This document shows, one piece after another, positions 7,035-14,293 of a stretch of 64,000 nucleotides of DNA. The DNA is taken from assembly GCF_030409225.1 (NCBI RefSeq), contig NZ_JAUFPK010000004.1, forward strand, positions 2,943 through 66,942, in the 5' to 3' direction. This DNA comes from Aquisalimonas lutea. GTDB lineage: Bacteria > Pseudomonadota > Gammaproteobacteria > Nitrococcales > Aquisalimonadaceae. Position 1 is the stretch's first letter. Every line of letters begins with the position of its first letter. Under the pieces are notes generated by a model that did no database searches, was not told the origin of the DNA, and saw only the letters and a program-made list of their open reading frames with translations. The position numbers and the translations under genes are program-made.

Positions 7035-7683
7035 GCCAATTGTACCTCGTCTTAGGCGCTGTGCTTTCGGCCTCGGGCGCTGTTGCAGTTGGTACGGTGC
7101 CGGCCTCCGGGCTGGTGAAGTTCAAGTACACTTTGTTACGTAGAAGGTAGTCATAGAAGCTCCTGACTTGTTGGCCTCAATACCTCCTATTGCGCAAAGC
7201 GCTTGAGCAACCGTTTGTACACCTCAATCTACTGTCTCCTGAACCCTCATTGCCCGGATCGGCTTTGGGGGTTCATCTTTTTTATTCTGCGATGTTCGCC
7301 CTTCGATGTTAAGCAAATTCTTGCGCGCATTCTGTCTTGCATTCGCGGCTCCAATTCGCTTGAATGACAGTACCATTACTCATGGTTACGTGACCTGGCT
7401 GCGCGGCTGCCTCTCCGCTTTAAGCCAGGTCCCCGCGCCCCGCTGGATCCTTCGCTGGCGGGGCGCACTTTTGTTCGTGCGTTCTGCTCGTGCGTCGCGC
7501 GTACTGCGGCTAGTGCGTACTGCTGTAAATGCGTTGTGCTGTCCGCGCGTTCCGCTGTTCATGCGTTCTGCTTGTCGTGCGCTTGAGCGCCGCGTGATCA
7601 GTCCATTGCGCCGGGAACAAGAGGGCGTTCAGTCAGCCCATCACCACGGCAAGATGATCGTCCTTGACTACGCCATCACCACG
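7035..7683. other. Non-coding stretch upstream of the initiator-like gene
   Basis: Frames here lack ribosome sites and typical protein composition; the long plus-strand frame starting at 7306 is largely Arg/Ala/Leu-rich and overlaps a better gene on the other strand. The region should hold the promoter of the initiator-like gene. It also contains a short tandem repeat block at 7498-7593 and a TTGCGCAAAGCGC imperfect palindrome near 7190. Confidence 0.4.
7498..7593. repeat. Degenerate 16-bp tandem repeat
   Basis: Units starting at 7498, 7514, 7530, 7546, 7562 and 7578 follow each other at exactly 16 bp, with approximate consensus TGCGTNCTGCTGTNNN (for example TGCGTACTGCTGTAAA and TGCGTTGTGCTGTCCG). 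A diverged related copy lies at 7478. The block is non-coding and lies about 460 bp upstream of the initiator-like gene. It could be a partition or regulatory array or an expanded microsatellite. Confidence 0.5.
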
Positions 7684-8145
7684 TTAGTGGGTGGTGTTGC
7701 TGCGGTGGCCAGCCGTACGGCCTCCAAGGCCATCATCTTCGACAACCAGGCTGTCCGGTCCGACAACCAGGCTCTCCTGGCACGGGACGAGCTGTGCCTT
7801 ACCCGGTCGGCTGCGTGCTTCGTAGATACTCTCCATGACCTCCGGAGGCGCACCCTCCTCGATGAGCAGAACTTCGAGCAGAGCGTCAACCTCCTGCGAC
7901 GTGGTGGTGTGGTCGTACACAAGCAACGCATTGGCTTCCACGAGGTCGACGAGGTCGACGGGCCGCATTCCGAGTCTGTGCGGGCGCCGTTGCCAGTCGC
8001 CTCCCTGTTCCGTCATCGGCTGCATGACAAACACAGGCTCGTTGTCACGGAACGCGTACTCTATGTGGTACGCCCCTGCTGAGATCCTCAAGGGGTCGTT
8101 GCCGCCTTGTGGAGTTTCCATTTCATAAAGTAGGAAACCGTTCAC
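7684..8145 (-). CDS. Hypothetical protein of the mobile element
   Basis: This 153-residue acidic protein starts at GTG 8145 (VNGFLLYEMETPQGG). The GAGGAG ribosome site with 7-nt spacing decides this start over the longer open frame. The N-terminal half is strand-rich (ISAGAYHIEYAFRDNEPVFVMQPM) and the middle is a very acidic helix (EVDALLEVLLIEEGAPPEVMESIYEA). No family recognised. It stands between the integrase operon and the initiator-like gene, all on the minus strand. Confidence 0.55.
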   Translation of the reverse strand: MNGFLLYEMETPQGGNDPLRISAGAYHIEYAFRDNEPVFVMQPMTEQGGDWQRRPHRLGMRPVDLVDLVEANALLVYDHTTTSQEVDALLEVLLIEEGAPPEVMESIYEARSRPGKAQLVPCQESLVVGPDSLVVEDDGLGGRTAGHRSNTTH

Positions 8146-8299
8146 GGTTATCTCCTCATTACATTTTCCAAAAAGACGGCGGCCTGGGGGGCGGTCGTGG
8201 GACCGGTCAGAGCCGCCAGCGAATGAGCGGCCCACTTTTGGCCACTCACTTATGTGGACTGGGGTCGCCCAGGAGGAGTTCCGGAGCCCGCAAAATTTT

Positions 8300-8572
8300 T
8301 CAGGCCGTCCCGCCTGGCGCCATGCGCGCGGCGTGTCGCTGCTCCAGGGCGCGCATCTGGATCAGGTCGATGGTGTGCTGCGCGGCGGCGGCAGCCTCGG
8401 GCTCTGGCAGGCAGAATTGCGCTCTGAACATGTCGGCCACTGCCGCCCCGTGCGAGTCGTGGGCGACGGTGCTGATGTCGATGCCCGCCGCTTGCATGCG
8501 CGCGGTGACCGCCTCGCTCATCAGCTCGGTCATCTCCCGGATGTCTTCGTCGATCACGGCTTGATTAGTCAT
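8300..8572 (-). CDS. Small hypothetical protein in the integrase operon
   Basis: This 90-residue helical protein starts at ATG 8572, with AGAGGTG 6 nt upstream, and overlaps the 3' end of the preceding gene by 8 bp. It begins MTNQAVIDEDIREMTELM and is mostly amphipathic helix with one Cys. It is the last gene of a four-gene overlapping run (integrase, AlpA-like, 81-residue, this gene). No family recognised; its position suggests a recombination or maintenance accessory. Confidence 0.55.
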   Translation of the reverse strand: MTNQAVIDEDIREMTELMSEAVTARMQAAGIDISTVAHDSHGAAVADMFRAQFCLPEPEAAAAAQHTIDLIQMRALEQRHAARMAPGGTA

Positions 8573-8810
8573 GGTGCACCTCTTTCGTCTCCAGTAGGGC
8601 AGGGCGGTCCACCTCCAGGCAGGCCACCGCCTGCGCCTGTAGCTCCTCGGCCTTGCGCTGCACCTTCTCGCTGCCCGAGCAGGCGATCAGCGCCCCGGCG
8701 TAGCCCGCGCACTCGGCGGCATGTAGGGCGCGCCGGGCGCCCGGCTTCTGCACGCTCAGCCGCGAGGCCATGCGGCCCAGGGCGGCGAGGTGCTGCACGT
8801 AGTTGCTCAT
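8565..8810 (-). CDS. Small hypothetical protein in the integrase operon
   Basis: This 81-residue protein starts at ATG 8810, overlapping the stop of the AlpA-like gene (ATGA), and ends 8 bp inside the next gene. It is Ala-rich and helical with three Cys (HAAECAGYAGALIACSG, AVACLEVD). No family recognised. The two overlaps imply coupled translation with both neighbours. Confidence 0.55.
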   Translation of the reverse strand: MSNYVQHLAALGRMASRLSVQKPGARRALHAAECAGYAGALIACSGSEKVQRKAEELQAQAVACLEVDRPALLETKEVHHD

Positions 8811-9121
8811 CGGCTGTCTCCGTCGGTATTCGGCGTCAGCGCCATCAGGAAGCGGAGATAGTTGGCCGGCTCGTCACCCCTGGACCTACTGGGGTGGGTG
8901 ATCGGATTGGCCAGCGGCCTGCCGCCACCACGACGAGCAGCCTTGCGCCGCTGTCTCTCCATCCACGCCTCAACGTCGTTGCGGCTGTAGCGGATGTGCC
9001 CCCGCCCGACACGCAGCCAGGCGGGGCCTTGGCCCGCCTTGCGCATCCGCCAGAGCTGGGTGCGGGAGTAGCCGAGCATTTGCGCGGTCTCGCGTACGGT
9101 GAGCAGTCGATCCTCACTCAT
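8807..9121 (-). CDS. AlpA/excisionase-family helix-turn-helix protein
   Basis: This 104-residue protein starts at ATG 9121 (MSEDRLLTVRETAQMLGYS), whose ATGA overlaps the integrase stop. Residues about 5-60 show the AlpA/MerR-like winged-helix pattern: LLTVRETAQMLGYSRTQLWRM, then RVGRGHIRYSRNDVEAWMER. These proteins act as excisionases or activators of integrase expression in prophages and satellites. A basic, Gly-rich tail follows. The longer upstream frame is the shadow of the integrase. Here it would act with the integrase just upstream in the operon. Confidence 0.75.
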   Translation of the reverse strand: MSEDRLLTVRETAQMLGYSRTQLWRMRKAGQGPAWLRVGRGHIRYSRNDVEAWMERQRRKAARRGGGRPLANPITHPSRSRGDEPANYLRFLMALTPNTDGDSR

Positions 9122-10506
9122 GCCTGCTGTACCTCCCGGCGCTGCGCAAGCGCCGTTACGTTCTCGGCCTCGGCAGGCTCGGTGATGCCGCACAGGACCT
9201 TCAGCCGGTCGGTGACGGTCTGCTGTGCTTGGCGCAGGTCGGCGAGGTTGGTGTGGATGTAGTGCACCGCTGTGATGTCGCGCCCGTTAGGGGCATGGCC
9301 CGCTAGCTCCACCACGAGCGCGTACGGCAGATTCAAGCTCGCGGCGGTCGTGATGTACGAGCGCCGGAGGTCATGGAGCGTGGTATGGGGGATGCCCACC
9401 TGCTCGGTGATCTGCTGGAGGGGGACGAGGCCGTCGGCGATGTGCCCGCGCTCGCTCTTCTGTACGGCAGGAAACAGCCAGTGCGTCGACAGCCCCAAGC
9501 GCCGAAGCTCGATGAGGCGGTCGAGGAGGAAGTCGGTGAGCGGCACGATGCGCTCTTTCTTGCCTTTAGTGCGCTCGGCGCGGAGGCGGATGCTCCGGGC
9601 GGGCACGCCGCCGTGCTCTTGGTCGGTGAGATTGACGTCAGACCACGCCAGCCCGGCGCTCTCGCTGCGGCGCATGCCGGTGAAGAGAACGAGCGTGAGG
9701 TAGTAGCGGAACGCGATGTTGTCGAGTGCCTGGATGGCACCGTAGAGCGGGGCGAACTCCTCGGCACCGAGCACTCGGGTCCGTGGAGGCGGGCTGTACT
9801 TCTGGCCCTTCGGCAACTGTGCCGGGTTTTTGGTCAACCCGCCAAGCTCGCGCTCGATGGCGAAGCCGAGTAGGGCACGGAGCACGGTGATCGCGTACTC
9901 GGCTGCGGCCAGCCCGGTCTTGTCGGAGCCCTGGGGTTGTCCGGTGACCCCCTTGTTCTCGCGCACCGCCCGGATGATGGCGTCGCGCTGGTCGAGAACG
10001 TCGGCTCGGGAGATCGTGTTGATGTTGCGGGTGCGCCAGTTGTCGAAGTACGTGTCGATAGCCCGGCGGTAGCCATCGCGGGTTGTCTCGGCAAGACCGT
10101 GCTTGGTCTTCAGGTAGCGGTCGAGGAGGTCGGCGAGGGTGATCTGGTTGGCCTGCCGCTCGGCTTCAGCCTCCTTCGGGTCGATGCCCTGCGCCATTTG
10201 ATCGAGCAGAGATCGTGCCCGGTCGCGAGCGTCGGCCAGGGCCAGCACGCCGACGCGGCCAAGGGTGATGGTGCGCTGGAGCTGATTGCCGTTGCGGTTG
10301 ACCCGACCGCGCACGTCACGCTGGACGATGAACGAGGCACTTGCCCCGCGCCCGCTCACCCGTACGCCGAACCCGGGAAGCTTCGTATCCCAGACGTGCC
10401 GGTCTCTGCCGCTGGGGTCGGGCATCTTGAGCCGATCCAGGAACGTCTGCGTGATGGATACCTTACTGCCTGAAGTGGAAAGACCTTTCTGTCTGTTTTT
10501 AGACAT
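9118..10506 (-). CDS. Tyrosine recombinase (phage-type integrase)
   Basis: This 462-residue protein starts at ATG 10506 (MSKNRQKGLST), with AGAGG 8 nt upstream; the longer frame to 10932 enters chromosomal sequence. An N-terminal arm-binding domain of DUF4102 type is visible (VWDTKLPGFGVRVSGRG, ITLGRVGVLALADAR). Then comes a SAM-like core-binding domain (about 140-215) and the catalytic domain. The catalytic set is present: Arg in GMRRSE, His and Arg in HDLRRSY, His in AGHAPN and Tyr in HYIH. It is the rightmost gene of the element, reading inward, so an attachment site should lie between 10506 and 10811. It likely catalyses integration and excision. Confidence 0.9.
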   Translation of the reverse strand: MSKNRQKGLSTSGSKVSITQTFLDRLKMPDPSGRDRHVWDTKLPGFGVRVSGRGASASFIVQRDVRGRVNRNGNQLQRTITLGRVGVLALADARDRARSLLDQMAQGIDPKEAEAERQANQITLADLLDRYLKTKHGLAETTRDGYRRAIDTYFDNWRTRNINTISRADVLDQRDAIIRAVRENKGVTGQPQGSDKTGLAAAEYAITVLRALLGFAIERELGGLTKNPAQLPKGQKYSPPPRTRVLGAEEFAPLYGAIQALDNIAFRYYLTLVLFTGMRRSESAGLAWSDVNLTDQEHGGVPARSIRLRAERTKGKKERIVPLTDFLLDRLIELRRLGLSTHWLFPAVQKSERGHIADGLVPLQQITEQVGIPHTTLHDLRRSYITTAASLNLPYALVVELAGHAPNGRDITAVHYIHTNLADLRQAQQTVTDRLKVLCGITEPAEAENVTALAQRREVQQA

Positions 10507-10562
10507 GATTTGTGCCTCTCGCTGCCGCATAGCCCGTCTCAGGGATGTACCAGGGATTGACA

Positions 10563-10582
10563 CGTTGCAGGGCGTTGCAACG
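10563..10582. promoter_or_regulatory. Inverted repeat upstream of the integrase, candidate operator or att core
   Basis: CGTTGCA (10563-10569) and TGCAACG (10576-10582) form a perfect 7-bp inverted repeat with a 6-bp spacer, 57 bp upstream of the integrase start. It overlaps a TTGACAC (10557-10563) that could be a -35 element. It could be an operator for the integrase promoter or part of the recombination site. Confidence 0.45.
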
Positions 10583-10810
10583 TTAAGGCCATTAAAGCAG
10601 GGAGTGTCACAAACCGCAACGGAATTTATTGGAGAATCAGGTAGTTGGAGTGTTCTTGGCGTGCTCTGCAACGGCTCGCTACAGGGAGCATATAGATGTA
10701 TGATAAAAACATCGAAACGTACAGGGAGTAGGCCGGCTGGCCACGGGGCCGGATCTGGCTTTACTTGCCGAAAGGTTTGTACCATGCAGGCAGCAGGACG
10801 GCGGGAATGA

Positions 10811-11116
10811 ATGGCCATGGTCACGGGGAATGCGGACGGCGCCGGCGCGCGATCGGACGGCCGCCAGTATACGGCGGTGCTGGACCTGCGGGTCCACGAC
10901 CGGCTGGAGCGCCTGCCACTGCTGGAGCTCACGCTCTCGAGCCTGACCGTGGGCGAGGACTTGCTGCTGATGACGGCGGCGGCACCGGAGCGGCTGCAGG
11001 CGCATGTTGCGCGCCACTACGGCGAGCGCGTCCAGTGGCAGCCGCTCCAGTGCGGACCGCCCCTGTGGCGGGCCCGGCTGGTCCGGGTGGCTTCCGGCGA
11101 CGAGGCGGAGCAATGA
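10811..11116 (+). CDS. DUF2249-type small protein
   Basis: This 101-residue protein starts at ATG 10811; an alternative ATG lies two codons later. It has the DUF2249 layout: LDLRVHDRLERLPLLELTLSSLTVGEDLLLMTAAAPERL, then a segment ending RVQWQPLQCGPPLWRARLVRV. DUF2249 proteins are TusA/SirA-like in fold and often accompany nitric-oxide or denitrification genes, but their reaction is not established. It lies 25 bp upstream of the NsrR-type regulator, probably co-transcribed. It is the first chromosomal gene right of the element. Confidence 0.65.
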   Translation: MAMVTGNADGAGARSDGRQYTAVLDLRVHDRLERLPLLELTLSSLTVGEDLLLMTAAAPERLQAHVARHYGERVQWQPLQCGPPLWRARLVRVASGDEAEQ

Positions 11117-11141
11117 GCGGCGGCAGCGGGGGACCCGGTTC

Positions 11142-11576
11142 ATGGAACTGACCTTTCACACGGACTACGGCTTGCGCGTTCTGATGTTCGCCGGGGCCCA
11201 CCGGGATCGACGGGTGACCATGCGCGAGGTGGCGATGGCCTACGCCATCTCCCTGGAGCATCTGCGCAAGGTGGTCCACAGGCTGGCGCAGAGCGGGTTT
11301 CTCGCTACCACCAAGGGTCGGGCAGGCGGGCTGCGGCTGGCGCGACCCGCGGAGGAGATCCGCGTGGGGGATGTGGTGCTGGCCATGGAGGATTCCCTGG
11401 CCATTGTCGACTGCAGCCGGCAACCCTGCCCGCTATGCGGCGGATGCTCGCTCAAGGGGGTTTTCGAGAGCGCCCGGCAGGCCTTCGTCGATCGCCTCAA
11501 CGAGTTCACCCTGGCCGATCTGCTTCACAACGCGGATACGTTCGGCGAGCTGCAGCGGCTGGGCCAGCCGGCCTGA
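11142..11576 (+). CDS. nsrR: Rrf2-family regulator, NsrR-type
   Basis: This 144-residue protein starts at ATG 11142 (MELTFHTDYGLRVLM). It is a full-length Rrf2 protein: winged helix at about 1-75 with MREVAMAYAISLEHLRKVVHRL and the wing TTKGRAGGLRLARP, then the dimer helix. The iron-sulfur segment has Cys in the pattern C-x4-C-x2-C-x2-C (VDCSRQPCPLCGGCSLKG), in the place where NsrR binds its cluster. NsrR senses nitric oxide through that cluster and represses NO-detoxification genes. The DUF2249 gene upstream fits that role. An IscR identity is less likely given the Cys spacing and the C-terminus (LADLLHNADTFGELQRL). Confidence 0.75.
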   Translation: MELTFHTDYGLRVLMFAGAHRDRRVTMREVAMAYAISLEHLRKVVHRLAQSGFLATTKGRAGGLRLARPAEEIRVGDVVLAMEDSLAIVDCSRQPCPLCGGCSLKGVFESARQAFVDRLNEFTLADLLHNADTFGELQRLGQPA

Positions 11577-11599
11577 CCGGATCCGTGGCCCGAACCGGC

Positions 11600-11636
11600 G
11601 CTAGTGTCCTGCGAACTCGGGTTACAGGACACTAGC
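11600..11636. terminator. 12-bp hairpin between convergent genes, part of a recurring GTGTCCTG repeat
   Basis: GCTAGTGTCCTG (11600-11611) and CAGGACACTAGC (11625-11636) form a perfect 12-bp stem with a 13-nt loop between nsrR and the convergent exonuclease gene, whose stop codon lies in the right arm. No T-run follows, so terminator function is uncertain. The right arm (GTTACAGGACACTA, 11621-11634) is the exact complement of TAGTGTCCTGTAAC at 33838-33851, so this may be a dispersed extragenic repeat. Confidence 0.5.
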
Positions 11637-13740
11637 CCTGCATCGACGCGTGGACGATGGCCGAGCGCTGGCGGATCTGGGCCGCCATGTTCGACGCCCG
11701 CATGACCTCCCCGAACGTGTCCAGCCCCCGGGCTTCCAGGCGGTCGATGAGCCGTACCAGGAGCTCGGCGGTCGCCAGGGCGTCGCCGAGAGCGGTGTGA
11801 CGGCCGCTGACATGGATGCCGTAGCGATCGCACAGGGCATCCAGGGAGTGGTCCTCTTCATCGCCGTCGAGCATGGAGGACAGCAGCAGGGTGTCGAGCA
11901 GCGGGTTGTCGAACTCCACGCCGCTTTCCTCCTGGCGCAGGCTGATGAACTTCATGTCGAACGCGGCGTTGTGGGCCACCATGACGGCGTCGCCGACGAA
12001 CTTGCGGAACTGGGGCAGCACCACCTGGATACCCGGCTTGTCGCGGACCTGCTCGTCGGTGATGCCGTGGAACCGGATGGAGTCCGCGGGGATGGGGCGC
12101 CCGGGGTTGACCAGGCGATCGAAGGACTCGCCCGTAAGCACCCGGTGCTTGACCACGCGCACGCCGGCGATGGCGATGATCTCGTCGCCGCCCATGGGGT
12201 CGAGACCGGTCATCTCGCAGTCGAACACCACGAACGACAGATCCCGCAGGGGCTGCGAAGCGAGCTCCTCGTCGCCGGCGTGCTTGCGCATGAGGCCAAA
12301 GTCGTAGAACTCGGGGCGCGCCGGCAGGTGTTCCGGTTCCGGCAGGAACTGGGGCCGGGAGGGAGGCGGCAGGGGCAGGCGCACCACCGCCTGCCCCTGG
12401 CGGCGGCCGCGTTGGCTCCAGGGCTCGCAGTCGTGGCGATCGAGAACGTCGCGGGTGCGCTGGCCGGCAGCCTCGTCGTCGCAGGGCGTGGCCAGCCACG
12501 CCTCCAGGGCGTCTGCCGGCAGGGGGTCGCCGGACCAGCGGATATCGACGTAGACGGCATGATCGGCGAGCAGGGATTCGACGTCGAATTCCGCCTCTCC
12601 TGTCTCCTGGTGGAGCCGGCGGAACAGGCATTCCAGCATCTGCACCAGCGACAGGCTGTCTCCGTGCAGCCACAGCGGCATGCCCACCAGGTTGACGCGC
12701 AGGCCCGGTTCGTCCCGCAGGCGCTCCTGCAGGCAGCTGACCAGGTCGCCGACGTGCAGGTCGGCCATGGGCCAGCGCCCGAGCAGCTGGCCCTGGAGGT
12801 CCTCGCCGAGCTCCTGGATGCGTCGGCTCAGGGTCTGGCTCTCCCGCAGGATCACGGCGTCGAACGCGCGGCGTTCCTCGGGCGCCATGTCGGGATAGTG
12901 GGTAACGGTTTCGGCGGCCGCGCGCAGGTTGCCGACCACGCCCCGCAGCTCCCGGGTCAGCGCCAGCCGGATGGCGTCGCCGCGCGTGAGCAGGGAGACA
13001 TCCCGGGAGATGTCCGTGAGGGTGATCAGGTATCCGGTGACGGCGTCGTTGCCGTCGAGGATCAGGGCCACCCGCGTATGCAGCATCCGGTGAGCGTCGG
13101 CGCTGCGGCACACGAACGGGGCCGTCAGCTCCGGCGCCGTGGTGATGCCCTGGTCGTGCTGGCGCTCCAGGCGCTCCAGGGTATGCTCCACCGGCGCCCG
13201 GGAGACCACGTCGAACAGGGATCGTCCCAGGCCGATGGCCTCGGGCGTGCCGAGAATCGAGACGACGGCGTTGTTGTAGAGGAGAATCTGGTGCTTGCGG
13301 TTGCACACCACGACGCCTTCGCCGAGGCTCTGGAGAATGACCTCGAGCCAGGTCTTCTGCTCCTCCGCCTGCTCGGTGGCCTGCTCCGTCGCTTCCCGGA
13401 TTTCCCGGCGGGAGGTTCTTAGCGCCTCCGCCAGCTCGCCGACGGCGTCCGGCAGGCTGCCCAGGGCGTGACGGCGCGGCAGGGGCAGGCCCTGATCGCA
13501 CGAGCGCGACTCCCGCAGCGCCCGGATGCCGCGCACCAGCTTGCGGGCGGGGCGCATGATGAACACGTCCACCAGCAGGCCGGCGGCCAGAATCATGGCT
13601 GCTGCCACGACGCCCCCCAGGGCGGGGCCGAGGGCGCTCCCCTCGGTCCCACTGGCAAGGTGCACCACGCCGGATACCGCCAGTCCGGTCACGGCGGCCA
13701 GGGCGAGCGTGGTGTAGAGCACCTGCTGGCGGGGTTGCAT
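11632..13740 (-). CDS. Membrane PAS-domain protein fused to a DnaQ-like 3'-5' exonuclease
   Basis: This 702-residue protein has two N-terminal membrane segments (about 8-28 and 40-60). A HAMP-like linker, a coiled coil (REATEQATEQAEEQ) and a PAS domain (about 130-245) follow. Next comes a region shaped like a degenerate histidine kinase (about 255-460), without a phospho-acceptor His box or intact ATP-binding boxes. The C-terminal 200 residues are a DEDDh exonuclease: FVVFDCEMTGLD (Exo I), AHNAAFDMKF (Exo II) and HTALGDALATAELL (Exo III). All catalytic acids appear present. The arrangement recalls exonuclease genes found beside DUF294 and ActP-type symporter genes in Pseudomonas; here those genes follow at 14287-20038. 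The role of a sensor-linked nuclease is unknown. Proofreading subunit (dnaQ) is unlikely because of the membrane-sensor half. Confidence 0.8.
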   Translation of the reverse strand: MQPRQQVLYTTLALAAVTGLAVSGVVHLASGTEGSALGPALGGVVAAAMILAAGLLVDVFIMRPARKLVRGIRALRESRSCDQGLPLPRRHALGSLPDAVGELAEALRTSRREIREATEQATEQAEEQKTWLEVILQSLGEGVVVCNRKHQILLYNNAVVSILGTPEAIGLGRSLFDVVSRAPVEHTLERLERQHDQGITTAPELTAPFVCRSADAHRMLHTRVALILDGNDAVTGYLITLTDISRDVSLLTRGDAIRLALTRELRGVVGNLRAAAETVTHYPDMAPEERRAFDAVILRESQTLSRRIQELGEDLQGQLLGRWPMADLHVGDLVSCLQERLRDEPGLRVNLVGMPLWLHGDSLSLVQMLECLFRRLHQETGEAEFDVESLLADHAVYVDIRWSGDPLPADALEAWLATPCDDEAAGQRTRDVLDRHDCEPWSQRGRRQGQAVVRLPLPPPSRPQFLPEPEHLPARPEFYDFGLMRKHAGDEELASQPLRDLSFVVFDCEMTGLDPMGGDEIIAIAGVRVVKHRVLTGESFDRLVNPGRPIPADSIRFHGITDEQVRDKPGIQVVLPQFRKFVGDAVMVAHNAAFDMKFISLRQEESGVEFDNPLLDTLLLSSMLDGDEEDHSLDALCDRYGIHVSGRHTALGDALATAELLVRLIDRLEARGLDTFGEVMRASNMAAQIRQRSAIVHASMQG

Positions 13741-14041
13741 GGCCGGCGTCAGGCGGGTCGACCGGATTGCGGGGCCCGGGCCGGGCGGAATGGCCCGGCG
13801 CCGTCAGCCGGGAGCGTGCTCCGCGTCCGCTGTCGCTGGTGCATGGTCGCTCTCCTCCAGGGGTGGCCCGGATCGTCCGCGCGGCGTCCATCGCGCGCGG
13901 GTGCCCGGATCTCGTTCGTGCTCCCGAGGATACCATGGCCGGCTACCGCCGATCAGGGACGGCGTCGTCCCGGGCATGGTCAACAGCCGCGTTGCGTACT
14001 ATGCTCGTGGCTGTTTTCGCAGCTTCGGGAGCGTCCCACCA
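13741..14041. promoter_or_regulatory. Divergent intergenic region
   Basis: These 301 bp separate the exonuclease gene (minus) from the small membrane protein gene (plus). No convincing gene is present. Promoters for both are expected here, but I could not pick clear -10/-35 pairs. Confidence 0.3.
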
Positions 14042-14293
14042 ATGACCGGGGAGAAGGAAACCGTGAAGATTACCTCGGATCCGTGGCTGCGCGTGCTGAT
14101 GAAGATCAGCATCCCGATGGCGGTGGTGAGTGTCGCCGCCCTGTGGGTCGGGCAGCTCATGGGGATTTCCTGGCTGTTCTACCTGTTCCTGGTTACCGGC
14201 GCCATCACGCTTGCGGCCGGTCTGGCCTACAACGTGCGGTTCGTGATCCTGAACCTGCGGCGGGCGGGCGAGCGCGAGCAGGAGGGTCAGTAA
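14042..14293 (+). CDS. Small two-helix membrane protein
   Basis: This 83-residue protein starts at ATG 14042. A GTG at 14063 (VKITSDPWLRVL), behind GAGAAGGA, is an equally plausible start. It has two membrane helices, about residues 24-42 and 47-67, and a basic C-terminal end (LRRAGEREQEGQ). Its 3' end overlaps the convergent DUF294 gene by 7 bp. No family recognised. Its position within the ActP/DUF294 group suggests a link to that symporter system, but nothing in its sequence proves it. Confidence 0.55.
   Translation: MTGEKETVKITSDPWLRVLMKISIPMAVVSVAALWVGQLMGISWLFYLFLVTGAITLAAGLAYNVRFVILNLRRAGEREQEGQ

Noticed and set aside
7478-7593. Possible CRISPR array
   Set aside because: Units are 16 bp, contiguous and degenerate with no spacers, and there are no cas genes.
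7306-8082. 258-residue plus-strand open frame
   Set aside because: No ribosome site, Arg/Leu/Ala-rich shadow-like composition, and it overlaps the better-supported minus-strand gene at 7684-8145 and the 16-bp repeat block.
10507-10810. tRNA gene as integration target next to the integrase
   Set aside because: No cloverleaf or TψC-like sequence could be found; the junction appears intergenic.
11650-13422. 590-residue plus-strand frame opposite the exonuclease gene
   Set aside because: Antisense shadow typical of high-GC DNA; the minus-strand frame has clear PAS and exonuclease motifs.
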